Origin: Alphaproteobacteria bacterium 32-64-14
GTDB taxonomy: Bacteria > Pseudomonadota > Alphaproteobacteria > Caulobacterales > Hyphomonadaceae
Direction: 5' to 3'
DNA: 34,634 bases
Assembly: GCA_002280725.1 (NCBI GenBank)
Contig: NCEM01000034.1
Location: forward strand, 1 to 34,634
A model generated the notes under the pieces. The model was not told where the DNA came from. It searched no databases and saw only the letters and a program-made list of their open reading frames with translations. The translations under genes and the position numbers were made by a program. This document shows positions 1-10,381 of the stretch, one piece after another. Positions within the stretch are counted from its first letter, which is position 1; every line of letters starts with the position of its first letter.

Positions 1-894
1 TACGCCCTTGTCGTAGATTTTCAGTTTCTCGGAAGGTTGAAGTTCGTCGAAAGTGATCATCTTGTCGGTGCCGCCGATCAGGATCGTGCGCACTTTCACT
101 GGCGCCAGCCACGACACGTTAACGTGGGCGATGAAGCCGGTTTCATAGAACAGCGTGATGAAGGCCAGATTTTCCGGCGTTCCCGGGTAGTGGTTGATGC
201 CCGAGGCCGAAACCGCGACCGGATGCTGGTCGAACACGTAGTCCAGGATCGAGAAGTCGTGGACGGCAAGGTCGGCGATCACGTTAACGTCGCGCTGGAA
301 CAGGCCGAGGTTGATGCGGGTCGAGTCGTAGTACAGCACCTTGCCGAGGTCGCCGTTCTGCACCATGTCGCGCATCCGCCGGACCGGGCCGGTGTAGACG
401 AAGGTGTGGTCGACGTGCAGCGTGAGGTTGCGCTTGTTGGCTTCCTCGATCAGCGCGCGCGCCTGCATCGACGTTTCTGTCATCGGCTTTTCGAGCCAGA
501 CGTGCTTGCCGGCCTTGAGGGCCGCCATGGCGAGCGAGAAGTGGGTCGAAACCGGGGTCGCGATCGCGATGGCGTCGATTTCCGGGTCGCGGATCATCGC
601 CTGGATGTCGGTGGTCGTCTTGGTCGCCGGGTGGCGCTTGGCGGCCAGTTCGAGCGCTTTCGGGTTGAGGTCGGCAACCGTGTGCATCTTCGCTTCGGAC
701 AGTTCCGAGAAGTTGCGGACGAGGTTGGGGCCCCAATAGCCGTAGCCGATGACGCCGATGTTGATCACGTCACGCTTGGCGGCGACCTTCGGGCCAGCCA
801 GCACTTCAACGGCGGGACCGCTCTCGGCGATCACCTTGACCTTCTTGGGGGCCTTGCGGGGTTTCACCGCGTTCGTCTCTTTATTAGCGGACAT
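1..894 (-). CDS. Gfo/Idh/MocA-family sugar-nucleotide dehydrogenase (3' end cut by window edge)
   Basis: NAD(P)-dependent oxidoreductase, probably acting on a UDP-sugar in surface polysaccharide synthesis. After a basic leader of about 45 residues the reading frame shows the Rossmann motif GVIGYGYWGPNLVRNF, then the family's catalytic-region Glu-Lys-Pro in WLEKPMTETS. The frame stays open to base 1, so the C-terminus lies outside the window. The ATG shares one base with the stop of the upstream acetyltransferase gene (TAATG), which implies translational coupling. A dehydrogenase next to a hexapeptide acetyltransferase resembles the WbpB/WbpD (WlbA/WlbB) pair that makes N-acetylated aminouronic acids; that exact substrate is inference. 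No aminotransferase (WbpE-like) is seen in the window, but it could lie to the left. Confidence 0.88.
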   Translation of the reverse strand, partial: MSANKETNAVKPRKAPKKVKVIAESGPAVEVLAGPKVAAKRDVINIGVIGYGYWGPNLVRNFSELSEAKMHTVADLNPKALELAAKRHPATKTTTDIQAMIRDPEIDAIAIATPVSTHFSLAMAALKAGKHVWLEKPMTETSMQARALIEEANKRNLTLHVDHTFVYTGPVRRMRDMVQNGDLGKVLYYDSTRINLGLFQRDVNVIADLAVHDFSILDYVFDQHPVAVSASGINHYPGTPENLAFITLFYETGFIAHVNVSWLAPVKVRTILIGGTDKMITFDELQPSEKLKIYDKGV

Positions 895-1424
895 TAGCCC
901 ACAACCTCTTCTGCAACCTGATTCACTGACTGGGATTTCTTGGCGGCCGACATGTTGCGGACATCGCCGACGACCTTGGCCGGGCAACCCGCGACAACTG
1001 CGTAAGGGGGGACGTCCTTGGTCACCGTCGCGCCGGCCGCGATGAGCGCGCCTTCGCCGATGGTGATGCCGCAGACGATGGTGGCGCCTGAGCCGATCGA
1101 GACCTGGCGTTTCACGGTGGTGTATTCGAGCGTCCAGTCCGCGTCCGTCTGCGACGTACCGTCCGGGTTCGTCGCGCGGGGGAAGCGGTCATTCGTGAAC
1201 ATCACGCCGTGGCCGATGAAGCACTCGTCCTCGATGGTGACGCCTTCGCAGACGAAGGTATGCGAGGAAATCTTGCAGCGCTCGCCGATGAACGCGCCCT
1301 TCTGGATCTCGACGAATGCGCCAATGCGCGAGCCGTCGCCGACTTCGCAGCCGTAAAGGTTCACCAGCGTCGGGTGGAAGATGGTTACCTTCCCCTTCAG
1401 CTTAACGCTGTCCGAAATTGGCAT
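894..1424 (-). CDS. Hexapeptide-repeat sugar N-acetyltransferase (WbpD/WlbB-like)
   Basis: Left-handed beta-helix acyltransferase of 176 aa. Repeated [I/V]-G-x(4) hexapeptides run from about residue 20 to 160 (for example VGDGSRIGAFVEIQKGAFIG and IGSGATIVCGITIGEGALI). The loop GHGVMFTNDRFPRA after the central coils is typical of the WbpD/WlbB group, which acetylates the 3-amino group of a UDP-aminouronate using acetyl-CoA. I chose the ATG at 1424 because GGAG lies 8-9 bases upstream; an earlier in-frame start at 1466 adds 14 residues without a ribosome site. It overlaps the dehydrogenase start and forms a two-gene unit for a surface-sugar precursor. The family is clear; the exact substrate is inferred. 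Confidence 0.85.
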   Translation of the reverse strand: MPISDSVKLKGKVTIFHPTLVNLYGCEVGDGSRIGAFVEIQKGAFIGERCKISSHTFVCEGVTIEDECFIGHGVMFTNDRFPRATNPDGTSQTDADWTLEYTTVKRQVSIGSGATIVCGITIGEGALIAAGATVTKDVPPYAVVAGCPAKVVGDVRNMSAAKKSQSVNQVAEEVVG

Positions 1425-1631
1425 GTCGCAACTCTCCACGCACCCGTTTGGCGTTACGGTCAGCAAGGACGGGGCCGGGTTTCACAACAGCCCGGATGAG
1501 GTGCGGCGCCGCAAATCTCCTGCCGCGCGAGCCTTGCCATGGTTAACGGGGTATGGCGGCGTGCTGGCGCCGGACACAGGTTTCACCTGGTGTGCGAATG
1601 CGGGACGAAGGGTTCGCGTGTAACTCGTGCG

Positions 1632-2561
1632 CTACTGAACGCGCGACGCGGGGTGTCCAAGTCGTTCCATCTGCGCAAGGACACTGTCTGGCCCCAGCAA
1701 GTGTCCGGCGCCGACAGCCACCAGAAAGACGCCGCTCTCAGTCCGCATCACGGCGTCGAGCTGCGGCGCCCAGTTCTGGTTCCGCCGCACCATCAGGCTC
1801 TCATAGATCTCGGGCTGGCTCGCAAGCTGTTCGTCGATCACCAACCGAGACAGCGCGGCGTCGTCTCCCGACCGCCAGGCGGTCACCATTTCAGTCACGG
1901 CCCCGGCGGCGTTATCGAGGTCCGCAAGGCTGGCGGCGAGCACTTTCACCTGCACCGCTTCCGGCAGGGTGGTGTAGGCCGACAGCTGCGCCTCCACGGT
2001 CTCAAGATACCGCATCTCCTTGCCCGCATCCCGGGCCGCAGGACGCAGCAGGGATTCGATGCCGGAGTCCTGCTCGAACCCGGCCCGCCGTATGGCGGCG
2101 TCCGAAATCATCACGCTGGCATACCAGGGCCGCATCTGCTCCAGCGCTATCTGCGGGATGTCGAACCGCACGGCGGCGGCGCGCAAGGCCTCGCGCTGGG
2201 CGTCGTCCAGCTTCTCGGACAGCCGCTCGCTCGGCGGCAACATCCCGATACGCTGGACGAGGGCGTTGATCTGGGCGGGGGCGAGATTGGAGTCGGCCTC
2301 GAGGTAGACGGCGCGCGCCTCCTTCAGCGCGCCCGTGAAGGCCGGCGTCTGCCATTCCATCCCGCGGGGCAGGAGATGAATGGTGCCGAACACATAAATG
2401 GTCGTGTCCGCGTCCGCGATCTTCCACAGGGCGGGTTTGGGCGGGCGCGTCGTGTCGACGGTGGGGGCGGTTGCATCCTCCGCCCGTCCGCACGCGGCCA
2501 GCATGAAGGCGGCCACCACGACGGCGGAAGGGGCGCCAAGACCAAGAACAAACCTGCGCAT
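1632..2561 (-). CDS. TraB/GumN-family lipoprotein
   Basis: 309 aa. The N-terminus is a signal peptide with a lipobox (FMLAAC-G, Cys near residue 24), so the protein is probably anchored on the periplasmic side. The mature part has the two hallmark GxxH motifs of the TraB/GumN fold: GTIHLLPRG near residue 60 and GAGHLLGPD near the C-terminus. The family is related to Tiki-type metalloproteases, but its bacterial role is poorly defined; GumN is named for its place in the xanthan locus. It sits alone between the acetyltransferase and the restriction-modification pair. The ribosome site in front of the ATG is weak, so the start is chosen from the signal peptide. Confidence 0.85.
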   Translation of the reverse strand: MRRFVLGLGAPSAVVVAAFMLAACGRAEDATAPTVDTTRPPKPALWKIADADTTIYVFGTIHLLPRGMEWQTPAFTGALKEARAVYLEADSNLAPAQINALVQRIGMLPPSERLSEKLDDAQREALRAAAVRFDIPQIALEQMRPWYASVMISDAAIRRAGFEQDSGIESLLRPAARDAGKEMRYLETVEAQLSAYTTLPEAVQVKVLAASLADLDNAAGAVTEMVTAWRSGDDAALSRLVIDEQLASQPEIYESLMVRRNQNWAPQLDAVMRTESGVFLVAVGAGHLLGPDSVLAQMERLGHPASRVQ

Positions 2562-2628
2562 CGACGTCCATCTCTGGGCCGCCTCTGGTGCAGCGGCGGC
2601 GGCATAGCGGCAATGCTGCGCCTGTCGC

Positions 2629-3609
2629 TCAGTCCGCGTAGTCGTCGCAGAAGTGCCTGGCTATGAACAACAGCCATTCAAACTGGCTTTTTTGAAGGAT
2701 AGACACGTTGAAACTTGGGTCTAACTTAGACGTGTCGATGATGGCCGGAAGATCAAAGATTGTATAGCTTGCCGCCTGTTGCGCCACAGTGGTGGGTGCG
2801 ATGCAACAACGGATCAGCGCACAGCAAAGCTCAATCCAAGCATTCGTGCCGCCGAGGTAATCCCACCAGTCGATTCCCACGCGCACAGTTGCGGTGACCT
2901 TGAGCGGGCCATCCGTGTAGGAAATGCACCACGCCCCCTTGTGGGAAACCGTGACCTTCGATTGGGCTGGCCGTAGCTCCTCAATGTTTCTAAGAATATG
3001 CCAGTCTTTTTTGTTGGACTGCTTGAGTGTCCCGTAAAGCGCCGCATACGTAAAGTCGATTTCCTTTACGCCGTGATCAACGGCCCATGATGGTGCGCGG
3101 GACACCAAGTCGCGCCCGATGTTGTGAGCCATGTCGTCATTTAGCGTGCGTGGCCCGCTCTTGAGTGTTGCGCCCACAAAACGCCCGGAGGCCTTCTCAA
3201 CCATGCGCCCATCTAGCAAGGTCTTGTGGGATTGCATCGCGCTTTGGACTGGCTCCCACCCGTAAATCGGCAACACGACCTTCTCCACCATGTTGCCAGC
3301 CGAGGTTTCCATGGAGGAGAACACCTTGGCGGGAACGAGGTGCTCCTCGATCTGGGATACGCGATCAAAGCCCTTCTGCTTCGCGTAGAACATCAGGACG
3401 AAGGGATTCGTATGGAACTTGGAGAAACGCGAGTTTTTTGCCGGAAGCCCGCTAAGGTGAGTGCCAATCTTTTTGGCGAACTCGTTTTCCATGTCGAGAA
3501 CACGCTGTCGCGAGGCCGCATTGCTATCAATCGCTTTGAGAGCGGCGAACACGTCGCTCTTTTTCACGATCCTTGCGGCTGCTGTGGGCAGATCAGCGTG
3601 ACCCGCCAC
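2629..3609 (-). CDS. Type II restriction endonuclease, EcoO109I/PmeII-like
   Basis: 326 aa. It resembles the EcoO109I family: an NPF motif near residue 68 (TNPFVLMFYAKQKGFD), a helical stretch ending VVLPIYGWEP, a core Asp133 ... Thr-Leu-Lys150 (ATLKSGPRTLNDDMA) as a degenerate PD-(D/E)XK site, and ILRNIEEL further on. EcoO109I cuts RGGNCCY; the recognition site here cannot be read from sequence. It starts (GTG) 2 bases after the stop of the C5 methyltransferase gene, as expected for a restriction-modification pair. The gene looks more A/T-rich than its flanks, which suits horizontal gain. The start is uncertain: a second GTG 14 codons in is also possible. Family assignment is from memory of sequence patterns, not a search. 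Confidence 0.75.
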   Translation of the reverse strand: MAGHADLPTAAARIVKKSDVFAALKAIDSNAASRQRVLDMENEFAKKIGTHLSGLPAKNSRFSKFHTNPFVLMFYAKQKGFDRVSQIEEHLVPAKVFSSMETSAGNMVEKVVLPIYGWEPVQSAMQSHKTLLDGRMVEKASGRFVGATLKSGPRTLNDDMAHNIGRDLVSRAPSWAVDHGVKEIDFTYAALYGTLKQSNKKDWHILRNIEELRPAQSKVTVSHKGAWCISYTDGPLKVTATVRVGIDWWDYLGGTNAWIELCCALIRCCIAPTTVAQQAASYTIFDLPAIIDTSKLDPSFNVSILQKSQFEWLLFIARHFCDDYAD

Positions 3610-3611
3610 CG

Positions 3612-4952
3612 CTAACGCGCCGCCATCGCGCGTTCACGTCTCTTGGTGACGGACGCGGCGTACATTGGGCGGGCACTTGTATCCGACTCATCTTCCCACA
3701 CCTTTGTCACGCCTTCCTTGAACCACTGGCGAGTGCGAATGTGGGATTGCAAATACACGATGCGGAAGTCATCAACCTCGGCCTTCAGCGCACGCCATGA
3801 CCGCTCCTTCGCTGCGTTAAGCGCGGTCGCCATCGTTTGTCCAATCACCTCGCCCAAGCGCACTGGCACGGCATTCCCTGCTTGCGCATACTGCTGCGCT
3901 GGGGTGCCCACAAATTGCCAGTCCGAGGGAAACTCTTGGATGGCCGCATACTCTTTGAGGCTTAGCGCTCGCACGTGCAACGGGTGGCACAGAGCCGTGC
4001 TTGCGTGGTTCGGCATCGTGACCAGAGTTGGACATGGCAGGTCGAAGCTTAGCCGCCTCCACCATCCTGACCGCCCCCCCTTTGCCAGCCATGCTCTTCC
4101 CATCGATTCCTTTTGCTTCGCGACTGGCAGACTGCGCCAGTTGGAACCGGGCGGGATCATTGCGAGATAGCGCTTCTTACGCGGGCTGAAGTCCATCACC
4201 ACCGGTCCCGGATCACGTAGCTTTCCGATGGCGTCTCGCAACGTGCGCCAAGGTTTCTGGCCCGGCAGCTTACCGTGTGTAGGCTCAGGAAAGTCTACTT
4301 GCTGTCCAAAGCGATTGCCGATGAACACAACCCGCTCTCGAAGCTGAGGCGCGCCATAGTTCACGGCATTCACTTCAAAACAGTCCATGTGATAAGACGC
4401 GCCACCGCAGTCCTTGAGCCGTTGCGCAAGCTGGCGCACAACTGAGCCTGGCATCTCATCCTCTGAAAATGGCTTGCCGCCCTTGTTTGGACGTGACGCA
4501 ATAGGACGATGAATTAGAGCGGCTGAGATCAGCCCGCGAACATTCTCAATAACGAAAAACTTGGGCTGCAACACCTCGACAAACTTGAGGAACTGCCAAA
4601 GCAGAGCGCCTCGCTCGTCTTGCGTCGTTCCTCGCTTTCCGGCGGTGCTAAACGACTGACACGGAGGCCCCCCAACCAGCAGATCAAGCTGTCCGGGTTT
4701 CAGCCCGCAATCCTCAAGCACCTTTTGTGGGTCTAGGTCGCGAATGTCGTTTTGATAGATGCGCAGCTTCTTTGAAAGCCTGCCTTCGAACTGGTTGTGA
4801 CGGATGGTGTCGCAGAAGGAGCGTTCCTTCTCGACGCACGCCAGGAAATCGAACTGACCAGTTTGTTCGATGCCAAGGTCCAATCCCATTGCGCCCGAAA
4901 AGAGCGAGATCGCCGTGTATGTGGGTGCAGGTTTCTTTCGCTTCTGGCTCAT
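3612..4952 (-). CDS. DNA (cytosine-5-)-methyltransferase of a type II R-M system
   Basis: 446 aa, a normal length for a bacterial C5 methyltransferase. Motif I is LFSGAMGLDLG (AdoMet binding, residues 17-27). Motif IV is GGPPCQSFS with catalytic Cys98, motif VI is IENVRGL (about 135-141), motif VIII is QLRERVVFIG, and motif X is QAGNAVPVRLGE near the C-terminus. It methylates host DNA to protect it from the adjacent endonuclease, which starts 2 bases after this stop. It lies upstream of the endonuclease in transcription order, so methylation can come first. The target-recognition region between motifs VIII and X does not reveal the site. The pair is boxed between a tRNA-Arg gene and a core gene, which suggests an acquired unit. 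Confidence 0.95.
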   Translation of the reverse strand: MSQKRKKPAPTYTAISLFSGAMGLDLGIEQTGQFDFLACVEKERSFCDTIRHNQFEGRLSKKLRIYQNDIRDLDPQKVLEDCGLKPGQLDLLVGGPPCQSFSTAGKRGTTQDERGALLWQFLKFVEVLQPKFFVIENVRGLISAALIHRPIASRPNKGGKPFSEDEMPGSVVRQLAQRLKDCGGASYHMDCFEVNAVNYGAPQLRERVVFIGNRFGQQVDFPEPTHGKLPGQKPWRTLRDAIGKLRDPGPVVMDFSPRKKRYLAMIPPGSNWRSLPVAKQKESMGRAWLAKGGRSGWWRRLSFDLPCPTLVTMPNHASTALCHPLHVRALSLKEYAAIQEFPSDWQFVGTPAQQYAQAGNAVPVRLGEVIGQTMATALNAAKERSWRALKAEVDDFRIVYLQSHIRTRQWFKEGVTKVWEDESDTSARPMYAASVTKRRERAMAAR

Positions 4953-5139
4953 TCAAACGTCCCACTTCGCATCGCGCAGAGTGCGGTACGCGCACCTTGT
5001 TTTTGAATTGGGATGAACCCTCACTGATTGCTACGTTCTCAAATTGTTCTCGTCAACAATCCGCGGCTGCAAGCGATAACAAAACCTGTGAAAGGTTCGC
5101 GCCGTGCTAGCGCTCCGCGCCCTAATTCTTTGAAATCAA

Positions 5140-5216
<77 letters not shown>

Positions 5217-5302
5217 AATCCGGCCCCTCATGTATCAGGGGGGCCAAAAATGCAAGGTTGGGGCGGCAGGCCCGGAAAAGCCTCGCTAAAAAGCCCCGCC
5301 AA

Positions 5303-8050
5303 TCAGCCCGTATTCCGCAGCCCGGCGGCGACCCCGTTGATCGCCAGCAGGATGCCCTCGCGCACCTCTTCGCTTTCGTCGCCCTTGCGGCGGCGGGCGA
5401 TCAGCTCGATCTGCAGGTGGTTCAGCGGGTCGATGTAGGGCAGGCGCGAGCGGATCGCGAGCGCGAGGTCCGGCGTCTTCTCCAGCAGCTCCGACTGCCC
5501 GGTAATCGCCAGCAACGTATCGTGCGTCAGCTGCCATTCGGCGGTCAGGGCGCCGAAAATCCGGTCCGCCAGCTTCCGGTCTCTGACCAGCCCGGCATAG
5601 CGCCCGGCGATCGACATGTCGGACTTCTCCATCACCATCTCCATGTTGCCGATGGCGGAGGTGAAGAACGGCCAGGACGCATAAAGATCCTTGAGGACCG
5701 AAAGCTCGATCTTCGAATCCTTCACGGCGGACCCGAAGCCGTACCAGCCGGGCACCATCGCGCGCGATTGCGCCCACGAGAACACCCACGGAATCGCGCG
5801 CAGCTCCTCGATGCTGCGCGTCGCCTGCCGCGATGTCGGCCGGCTGCCGATGTTGAGATCGGCAATCTCGGTGATCGGCGTCGCGGCGAAGAAGTAATCG
5901 ACGAAGCCCGGCGTCTCGTAGACAAACTTCCGATAGGCGCGCATCGCCGCCTGCGAGAGCGCATCCATCGTCTCGCCACGCTGGACCGCCGTGCCTGGAT
6001 CCTTCGGCCGCGCCAGCGAGGCCAGCACCACGCCCGCCGTCAGCGTCTCGAGGCTCTGCCGCGCCAGCTCGGGGTCGCCATACTTGTTGTCCACCACTTC
6101 GCCCTGTTCGGTGATGCGGATACCGCCATCGACCGTGCCTTCAGGCTGCGCCAACAACGCCTCGAAGCTCGATCCGCCGCCACGGCCAACCGCGCCGCCG
6201 CGCCCGTGGAACAGCTGCAGCCGCAGGCCAGCGCCGTTGACCACGCCATGCAGGGCCAGCGACGCCTTTTGCAATTCCCAGATCGAGGTGAGGTAGCTGC
6301 CATCCTTGTTCGAGTCGGAATAGCCGATCATCACTTCCTGGAAGCCGGTCTTGCCGTGCAGCGCGCGCACCAGCGGCAGATCGAGATAGCGCTGCATCGT
6401 TTCCGGCGCAGCGCGCAAATCGCCGATAGTCTCGAACAAAGGCTCGGCAAAAATATCGGCCTTCGGCTCCGCGCCCGGCCGGAACAAGCCGACTTCCTTC
6501 AGAAGGAGATAAACCTCCAGCAGATCCGACACCGACTGGGTGTTCGAGATGATGTAGTTGCGGATCGAATCCGGCCCGTAGTGCTTCTTGACGTCCGCCG
6601 CCGCTGCCAGCGTCTTCAGCTCACGCCGTGTCTCGTCGCTGTAGGTTGCAAAGGGCGAGGCCAGCAGGCGGCCATGGCCAAGCTCGCGCAGAAGAAGTTC
6701 GCAACGCGCACCTTCGTCCAGCTTGTCATAATCCGCGACAACGCCTGCCGTTCGCAGCAGTTCGGTGGTCACGCGCGCATGCACGGCGGAGTTCTGCCGC
6801 AGGTCGAGCGTCGCCATGTGGAAGCCGAAAACATCAACCGCGCGGATCAGGTCCGCCAGCGGCCCCGTGCGGAACCAGCGGCCCTGATGCTGCAGCAGGG
6901 AGCCATGGATGGTCATCAGGTCCGCCCTGAGCTCCAGCGGCGCCTTGTATCGCTCGCCCTTGACCGCCGGCGCCTTGGCGGCCCGCTCGCCCGTCAGCGC
7001 GGCGAGGGTCGCGGCCAGGCGCGCATAGATGCCGGACAGCGCGCGGCGATAGGGCTCGTCCGTACGCTGCGCCGAGCCATCGCTGGCGCGATCCGCCAAC
7101 GCCACGAGATCCGGCGTCAGCCCCGTGAAGCGCGAAGACAGCGACAGCTCCGCGCCCAGCGCGTGCACGCGATCCAGATAGAAGCGCAACACCGCGCCAG
7201 ACTGCCGGGACAAGGCATGGCGCATCGTCCTGTCATCGACATTGGGATTGCCATCACGATCCCCGCCCACCCATGTGCCCAGCCGCAGGAAGCTGCGCAG
7301 GCCCATGGCTGCGCTCGACGTGTCGATACCGAGAACGCTTTCCCAGTGCGCGTAAAGCGCCGGGATCGCAGGCAGGAAGCTGCGCTCGAAATAGGAGACC
7401 GCATTGTCGATCTCGTCGTCCACGGCGACACGGCTGTTGCGCAGCAGGCGCGTGCGCCACAGGATCGACACCTGCCGGCGCAGGTCCGCATCCGCATCGG
7501 CGCGCTCCAGCGGAGACGCCGCCCGGTCCAGCCCGTCAAGATCGGCCGAGATCGCCGCCTGCCGGTCGCGCACGCTCTTGCGGCGCACTTCGCTCGGGTG
7601 AGCGGTGATGACGGGCGCGATGAGCCCTTTGGCAAGAACGCTGGTCACGGCGTCTGGCGCAATGCCCACCTCCTGCAGCGAGCGCAAGGCGCCTGCCAGC
7701 GTATCGGAGCGCGCATCGCCAGCCCGGCCGCGCCTGCGCTGCAGATGGCCCTCCGCCAGATTGGTGATCTGCAGGAAGGTGGTGAACGAATGCACGAAGC
7801 GCACCGCTTCGGCGACGCTCAGCTTGCCAAGCTGGCGCGACAGAAGCGAGGCGGTCTCGTCTGACGCGGCGCGGTGGAAGCTTACGGACGCGCGTCGGAT
7901 ATCCTCGATCTGCTGGAAAACATCCTCGCCATCCTGTTCGCGAATGACATCGCCAAGCACGGCGCCCAGCATGCGGACGATTGAGCGCTGTTCTTCCGCG
8001 TCGTTTTGCATCGTGATCCCGTCCGCGCGCATCTTGCTGGGCGGCGCCAT
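5303..8050 (-). CDS. ppc: Phosphoenolpyruvate carboxylase
   Basis: 915 aa, the expected length. It adds bicarbonate to phosphoenolpyruvate to make oxaloacetate, an anaplerotic step in the cytoplasm. Signature blocks include [12 protein letters not shown] (catalytic His), [27 protein letters not shown], the glycine loop [25 protein letters not shown] and the C-terminal [14 protein letters not shown], the usual end with a terminal glycine. The ATG at 8050 is used here; an ATG at 8011 behind a GGGA is an alternative that loses 13 residues outside the conserved core. It follows nadE on the same strand with a 106-bp gap, so it may have its own promoter. Confidence 0.97.
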   Translation of the reverse strand: MAPPSKMRADGITMQNDAEEQRSIVRMLGAVLGDVIREQDGEDVFQQIEDIRRASVSFHRAASDETASLLSRQLGKLSVAEAVRFVHSFTTFLQITNLAEGHLQRRRGRAGDARSDTLAGALRSLQEVGIAPDAVTSVLAKGLIAPVITAHPSEVRRKSVRDRQAAISADLDGLDRAASPLERADADADLRRQVSILWRTRLLRNSRVAVDDEIDNAVSYFERSFLPAIPALYAHWESVLGIDTSSAAMGLRSFLRLGTWVGGDRDGNPNVDDRTMRHALSRQSGAVLRFYLDRVHALGAELSLSSRFTGLTPDLVALADRASDGSAQRTDEPYRRALSGIYARLAATLAALTGERAAKAPAVKGERYKAPLELRADLMTIHGSLLQHQGRWFRTGPLADLIRAVDVFGFHMATLDLRQNSAVHARVTTELLRTAGVVADYDKLDEGARCELLLRELGHGRLLASPFATYSDETRRELKTLAAAADVKKHYGPDSIRNYIISNTQSVSDLLEVYLLLKEVGLFRPGAEPKADIFAEPLFETIGDLRAAPETMQRYLDLPLVRALHGKTGFQEVMIGYSDSNKDGSYLTSIWELQKASLALHGVVNGAGLRLQLFHGRGGAVGRGGGSSFEALLAQPEGTVDGGIRITEQGEVVDNKYGDPELARQSLETLTAGVVLASLARPKDPGTAVQRGETMDALSQAAMRAYRKFVYETPGFVDYFFAATPITEIADLNIGSRPTSRQATRSIEELRAIPWVFSWAQSRAMVPGWYGFGSAVKDSKIELSVLKDLYASWPFFTSAIGNMEMVMEKSDMSIAGRYAGLVRDRKLADRIFGALTAEWQLTHDTLLAITGQSELLEKTPDLALAIRSRLPYIDPLNHLQIELIARRRKGDESEEVREGILLAINGVAAGLRNTG

Positions 8051-8156
8051 GCATAACGCCAGGCGCGCTGAGGGAGTAGATAGTTTTCGAAAGTGTCCCG
8101 GCCAGTTTGGGCGCTGTCGCTCAATGCGTAGGCAGGTGTCCCGATACTGTCCCGGG

Positions 8157-10220
8157 TCAGCCTTTCAGGCCGAGTTGCGCCTTCAGCTTCGCGATCTCGT
8201 CCAGCCAGGGCGCGGCGGATGAGTCAGACGGCATACGCCAGTCGCCACGCGGAGAGAGAGCGCCACCCGACGTTACCTTCGGACCGTTCGGCACGGCTGA
8301 GCGCTTGAACTGGCTGGTCACGTAAAAGCGCTTCGTGAACATCTCGAGCCACTTCACGATGGTCGCCATGTCATAGGCGACGCGATCCTTGTCCGCCGTA
8401 TGCGCAGGCCATTCGCCGGTCTTCGCATCGCCCCACGCCGCGTGCGCAAGGAACGCGATGCGCGCGGGGCCAGCGCCCCAGCGGATCACCTGGTTGAGAT
8501 AGAAGTCGTGCAGGTTGTAAGGGCCGATCGTGTCTTCGGTCGACTGTACCTTGCCATCCTTGCCGGCCGGGATCAGTTCCGGCGAGATTTCCTGATCAAG
8601 GATCGCGCGCATCACGGCAGCCGCCGCCTCCGAGTAGTGGCCGCTCGCCGCGCTCCAGCGGATCAAGTGCTGCACCAGCGTCTTCGCGACGCCACCATTG
8701 ACGTTGTAGTGGCTCATGTGATCGCCGACCCCATAGGTGCACCAGCCGAGCGCAAGCTCGGACAGGTCGCCCGTGCCGACGACCATGCCGCCTTCCTTGT
8801 TGGCGAGGCGGAAGAGATAGTCCGTCCGCAGGCCCGCCTGCACATTCTCGAACGTGATGTCGTAGACTCGTTTGCCCTTGGCGAAGGGATGGCCGAGGTC
8901 GGCTAGCATCTGGTTGGCCATCGGCTTGATGTCGATCTCTCGCGCTTCGATGCCGAGTTCCTTCATCAGCGCGTGCGCGTTGGACTTCGTGCCATCCGTC
9001 GTCGCAAAGCCCGGCATGGTGACGCCGATAATGTCTTTCCGGCTCCCGCCCATCAGGTCGAAAGCGCGCACGGCGACGAGCAGCGCCTGCGTCGAGTCGA
9101 GACCGCCCGAAACGCCGATCACAGCCTTCTTCACGCCAGACGCTTCAAGCCGGCGGCGCAGGCCCTGCACCTGGATGTTGTACGCCTCGAAGCAATCCTG
9201 ATCGAGCAGGCTCGCGTCGTCCGGCACGAACGGGAAGCGGTCGATACGGCGCGCCAGCGGCAGCGGCGCATCACGCTCCGGCGCGGCATTGAACAGTACG
9301 CGGCGGCGGGCAAGGCGGCGCTTGTGATTGCGCGCCGTGTCGCGGAACGTGCCATTGCGCAGCCGGTCCTGCGTAATGCGGCCAACGTCCACATCCGCCG
9401 TCAGCAACACCGAGCCATCGGGAAAGCGATCCGACTCCGCGATCTTGGCGCCCAGTTCATAGATCGCGAGCTGTCCGTCCCACGCCGTGTCCGTCGTGCT
9501 CTCGCCATATCCGGCGGCGGCATAGATGTAGCCGCAGGATGCGCGCGCCGACTGCGACAGGCACAGCATGTCGCGCTCAGCCGCCTTGCCGATGGTGATG
9601 TTGGAGGCCGAAAGGTTGGCGATCACCGTCGCGCCCGCCAGCGCCGCGAATGTCGAGGGCGGCAACGGCGACCACACATCTTCGCAGATATCGACCGCGA
9701 GAGCGAAGCCGGGAATGTCGCTGGCCTCGAATGTCAGGTCCGCACCGAAAGCGACGATCTCGTCCGCCAGCGTGATCTCGTCCACGGTGGCATCCGCCGC
9801 CATGGCGAACTGACGCTTCTCGTAGAACTCGCGATAATTCGGCAGATAGGTTTTCGGCACGACGCCCAGGATCACGCCGCGATGGATCACCACCGCGCAG
9901 CCATGGATGCCGGGCCCGACTTCCAGCGGCGCGCCGACCACGATCACAGGCGCCAGCGAGCGGCTCGCTTCCTTCACGCGCGTAATCGCCTCGCGCACGG
10001 CGGTCAGCAGGCTCGCCTGCATGTGCAGGTCGTCCAGAGTATAGCCGCTGATGCCCAGTTCCGGGAACACAACCAGCGCCGCGCCGGTCTTGTCGGCCTT
10101 GCGGGCCAGCTCGATCGTCTCGTGGGCGTTGGCTGCGGGGTCCGCCAGATGCACGCGCGGGCTCGCCGCCGCGACGCGGACGAAGCCATGGGCGTACAGG
10201 TTGTTAAACGCGGCTGCCAT
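8157..10220 (-). CDS. nadE: Glutamine-dependent NAD+ synthetase
   Basis: 687 aa two-domain enzyme of the long, Mycobacterium-type class. The N-terminal nitrilase-like glutaminase domain shows the Glu-Lys-Cys triad: Glu54 in VFPELGISGY, Lys123 in VPKTYLPNYRE, Cys179 in VDICEDVW. The C-terminal synthetase domain has the PP-loop GVSGGLDSTQALL near residue 370. The glutaminase releases ammonia, which the second domain uses with ATP to amidate deamido-NAD+. It is divergent from the flavoprotein gene at 10382 and upstream of ppc. The start is set by the conserved N-terminal region; the ribosome site before it is weak. Confidence 0.96.
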   Translation of the reverse strand: MAAAFNNLYAHGFVRVAAASPRVHLADPAANAHETIELARKADKTGAALVVFPELGISGYTLDDLHMQASLLTAVREAITRVKEASRSLAPVIVVGAPLEVGPGIHGCAVVIHRGVILGVVPKTYLPNYREFYEKRQFAMAADATVDEITLADEIVAFGADLTFEASDIPGFALAVDICEDVWSPLPPSTFAALAGATVIANLSASNITIGKAAERDMLCLSQSARASCGYIYAAAGYGESTTDTAWDGQLAIYELGAKIAESDRFPDGSVLLTADVDVGRITQDRLRNGTFRDTARNHKRRLARRRVLFNAAPERDAPLPLARRIDRFPFVPDDASLLDQDCFEAYNIQVQGLRRRLEASGVKKAVIGVSGGLDSTQALLVAVRAFDLMGGSRKDIIGVTMPGFATTDGTKSNAHALMKELGIEAREIDIKPMANQMLADLGHPFAKGKRVYDITFENVQAGLRTDYLFRLANKEGGMVVGTGDLSELALGWCTYGVGDHMSHYNVNGGVAKTLVQHLIRWSAASGHYSEAAAAVMRAILDQEISPELIPAGKDGKVQSTEDTIGPYNLHDFYLNQVIRWGAGPARIAFLAHAAWGDAKTGEWPAHTADKDRVAYDMATIVKWLEMFTKRFYVTSQFKRSAVPNGPKVTSGGALSPRGDWRMPSDSSAAPWLDEIAKLKAQLGLKG

Positions 10221-10381
10221 GTCTTAAGCGCTACCACCCCGTCAGCGGGTTCTCAACGCGCGGGTATACACGCCTAAACGTAATTATCAGGAAACAGGAT
10301 TACACCTCCCTGTAAGACGGCCGGGGCGCTGAATTTGCTTGTGCCTTCCGGCGCGGCCCTGCGGCCCTCAACAGGTGGTTA

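Noticed and set aside
1539..2666. Plus-strand frame of 375 codons
   Set aside because: Antisense to the TraB/GumN lipoprotein, which has a signal peptide and family motifs.
5222..5245. GC hairpin GGCCCCTC/AGGGGGGCC region between ppc and tRNA-Arg as a terminator
   Set aside because: The 8-bp stem is real but no T-run follows it in the direction of ppc; function unclear.
8973..10277. Plus-strand frame of 434 codons
   Set aside because: Antisense to nadE; composition typical of a shadow frame.
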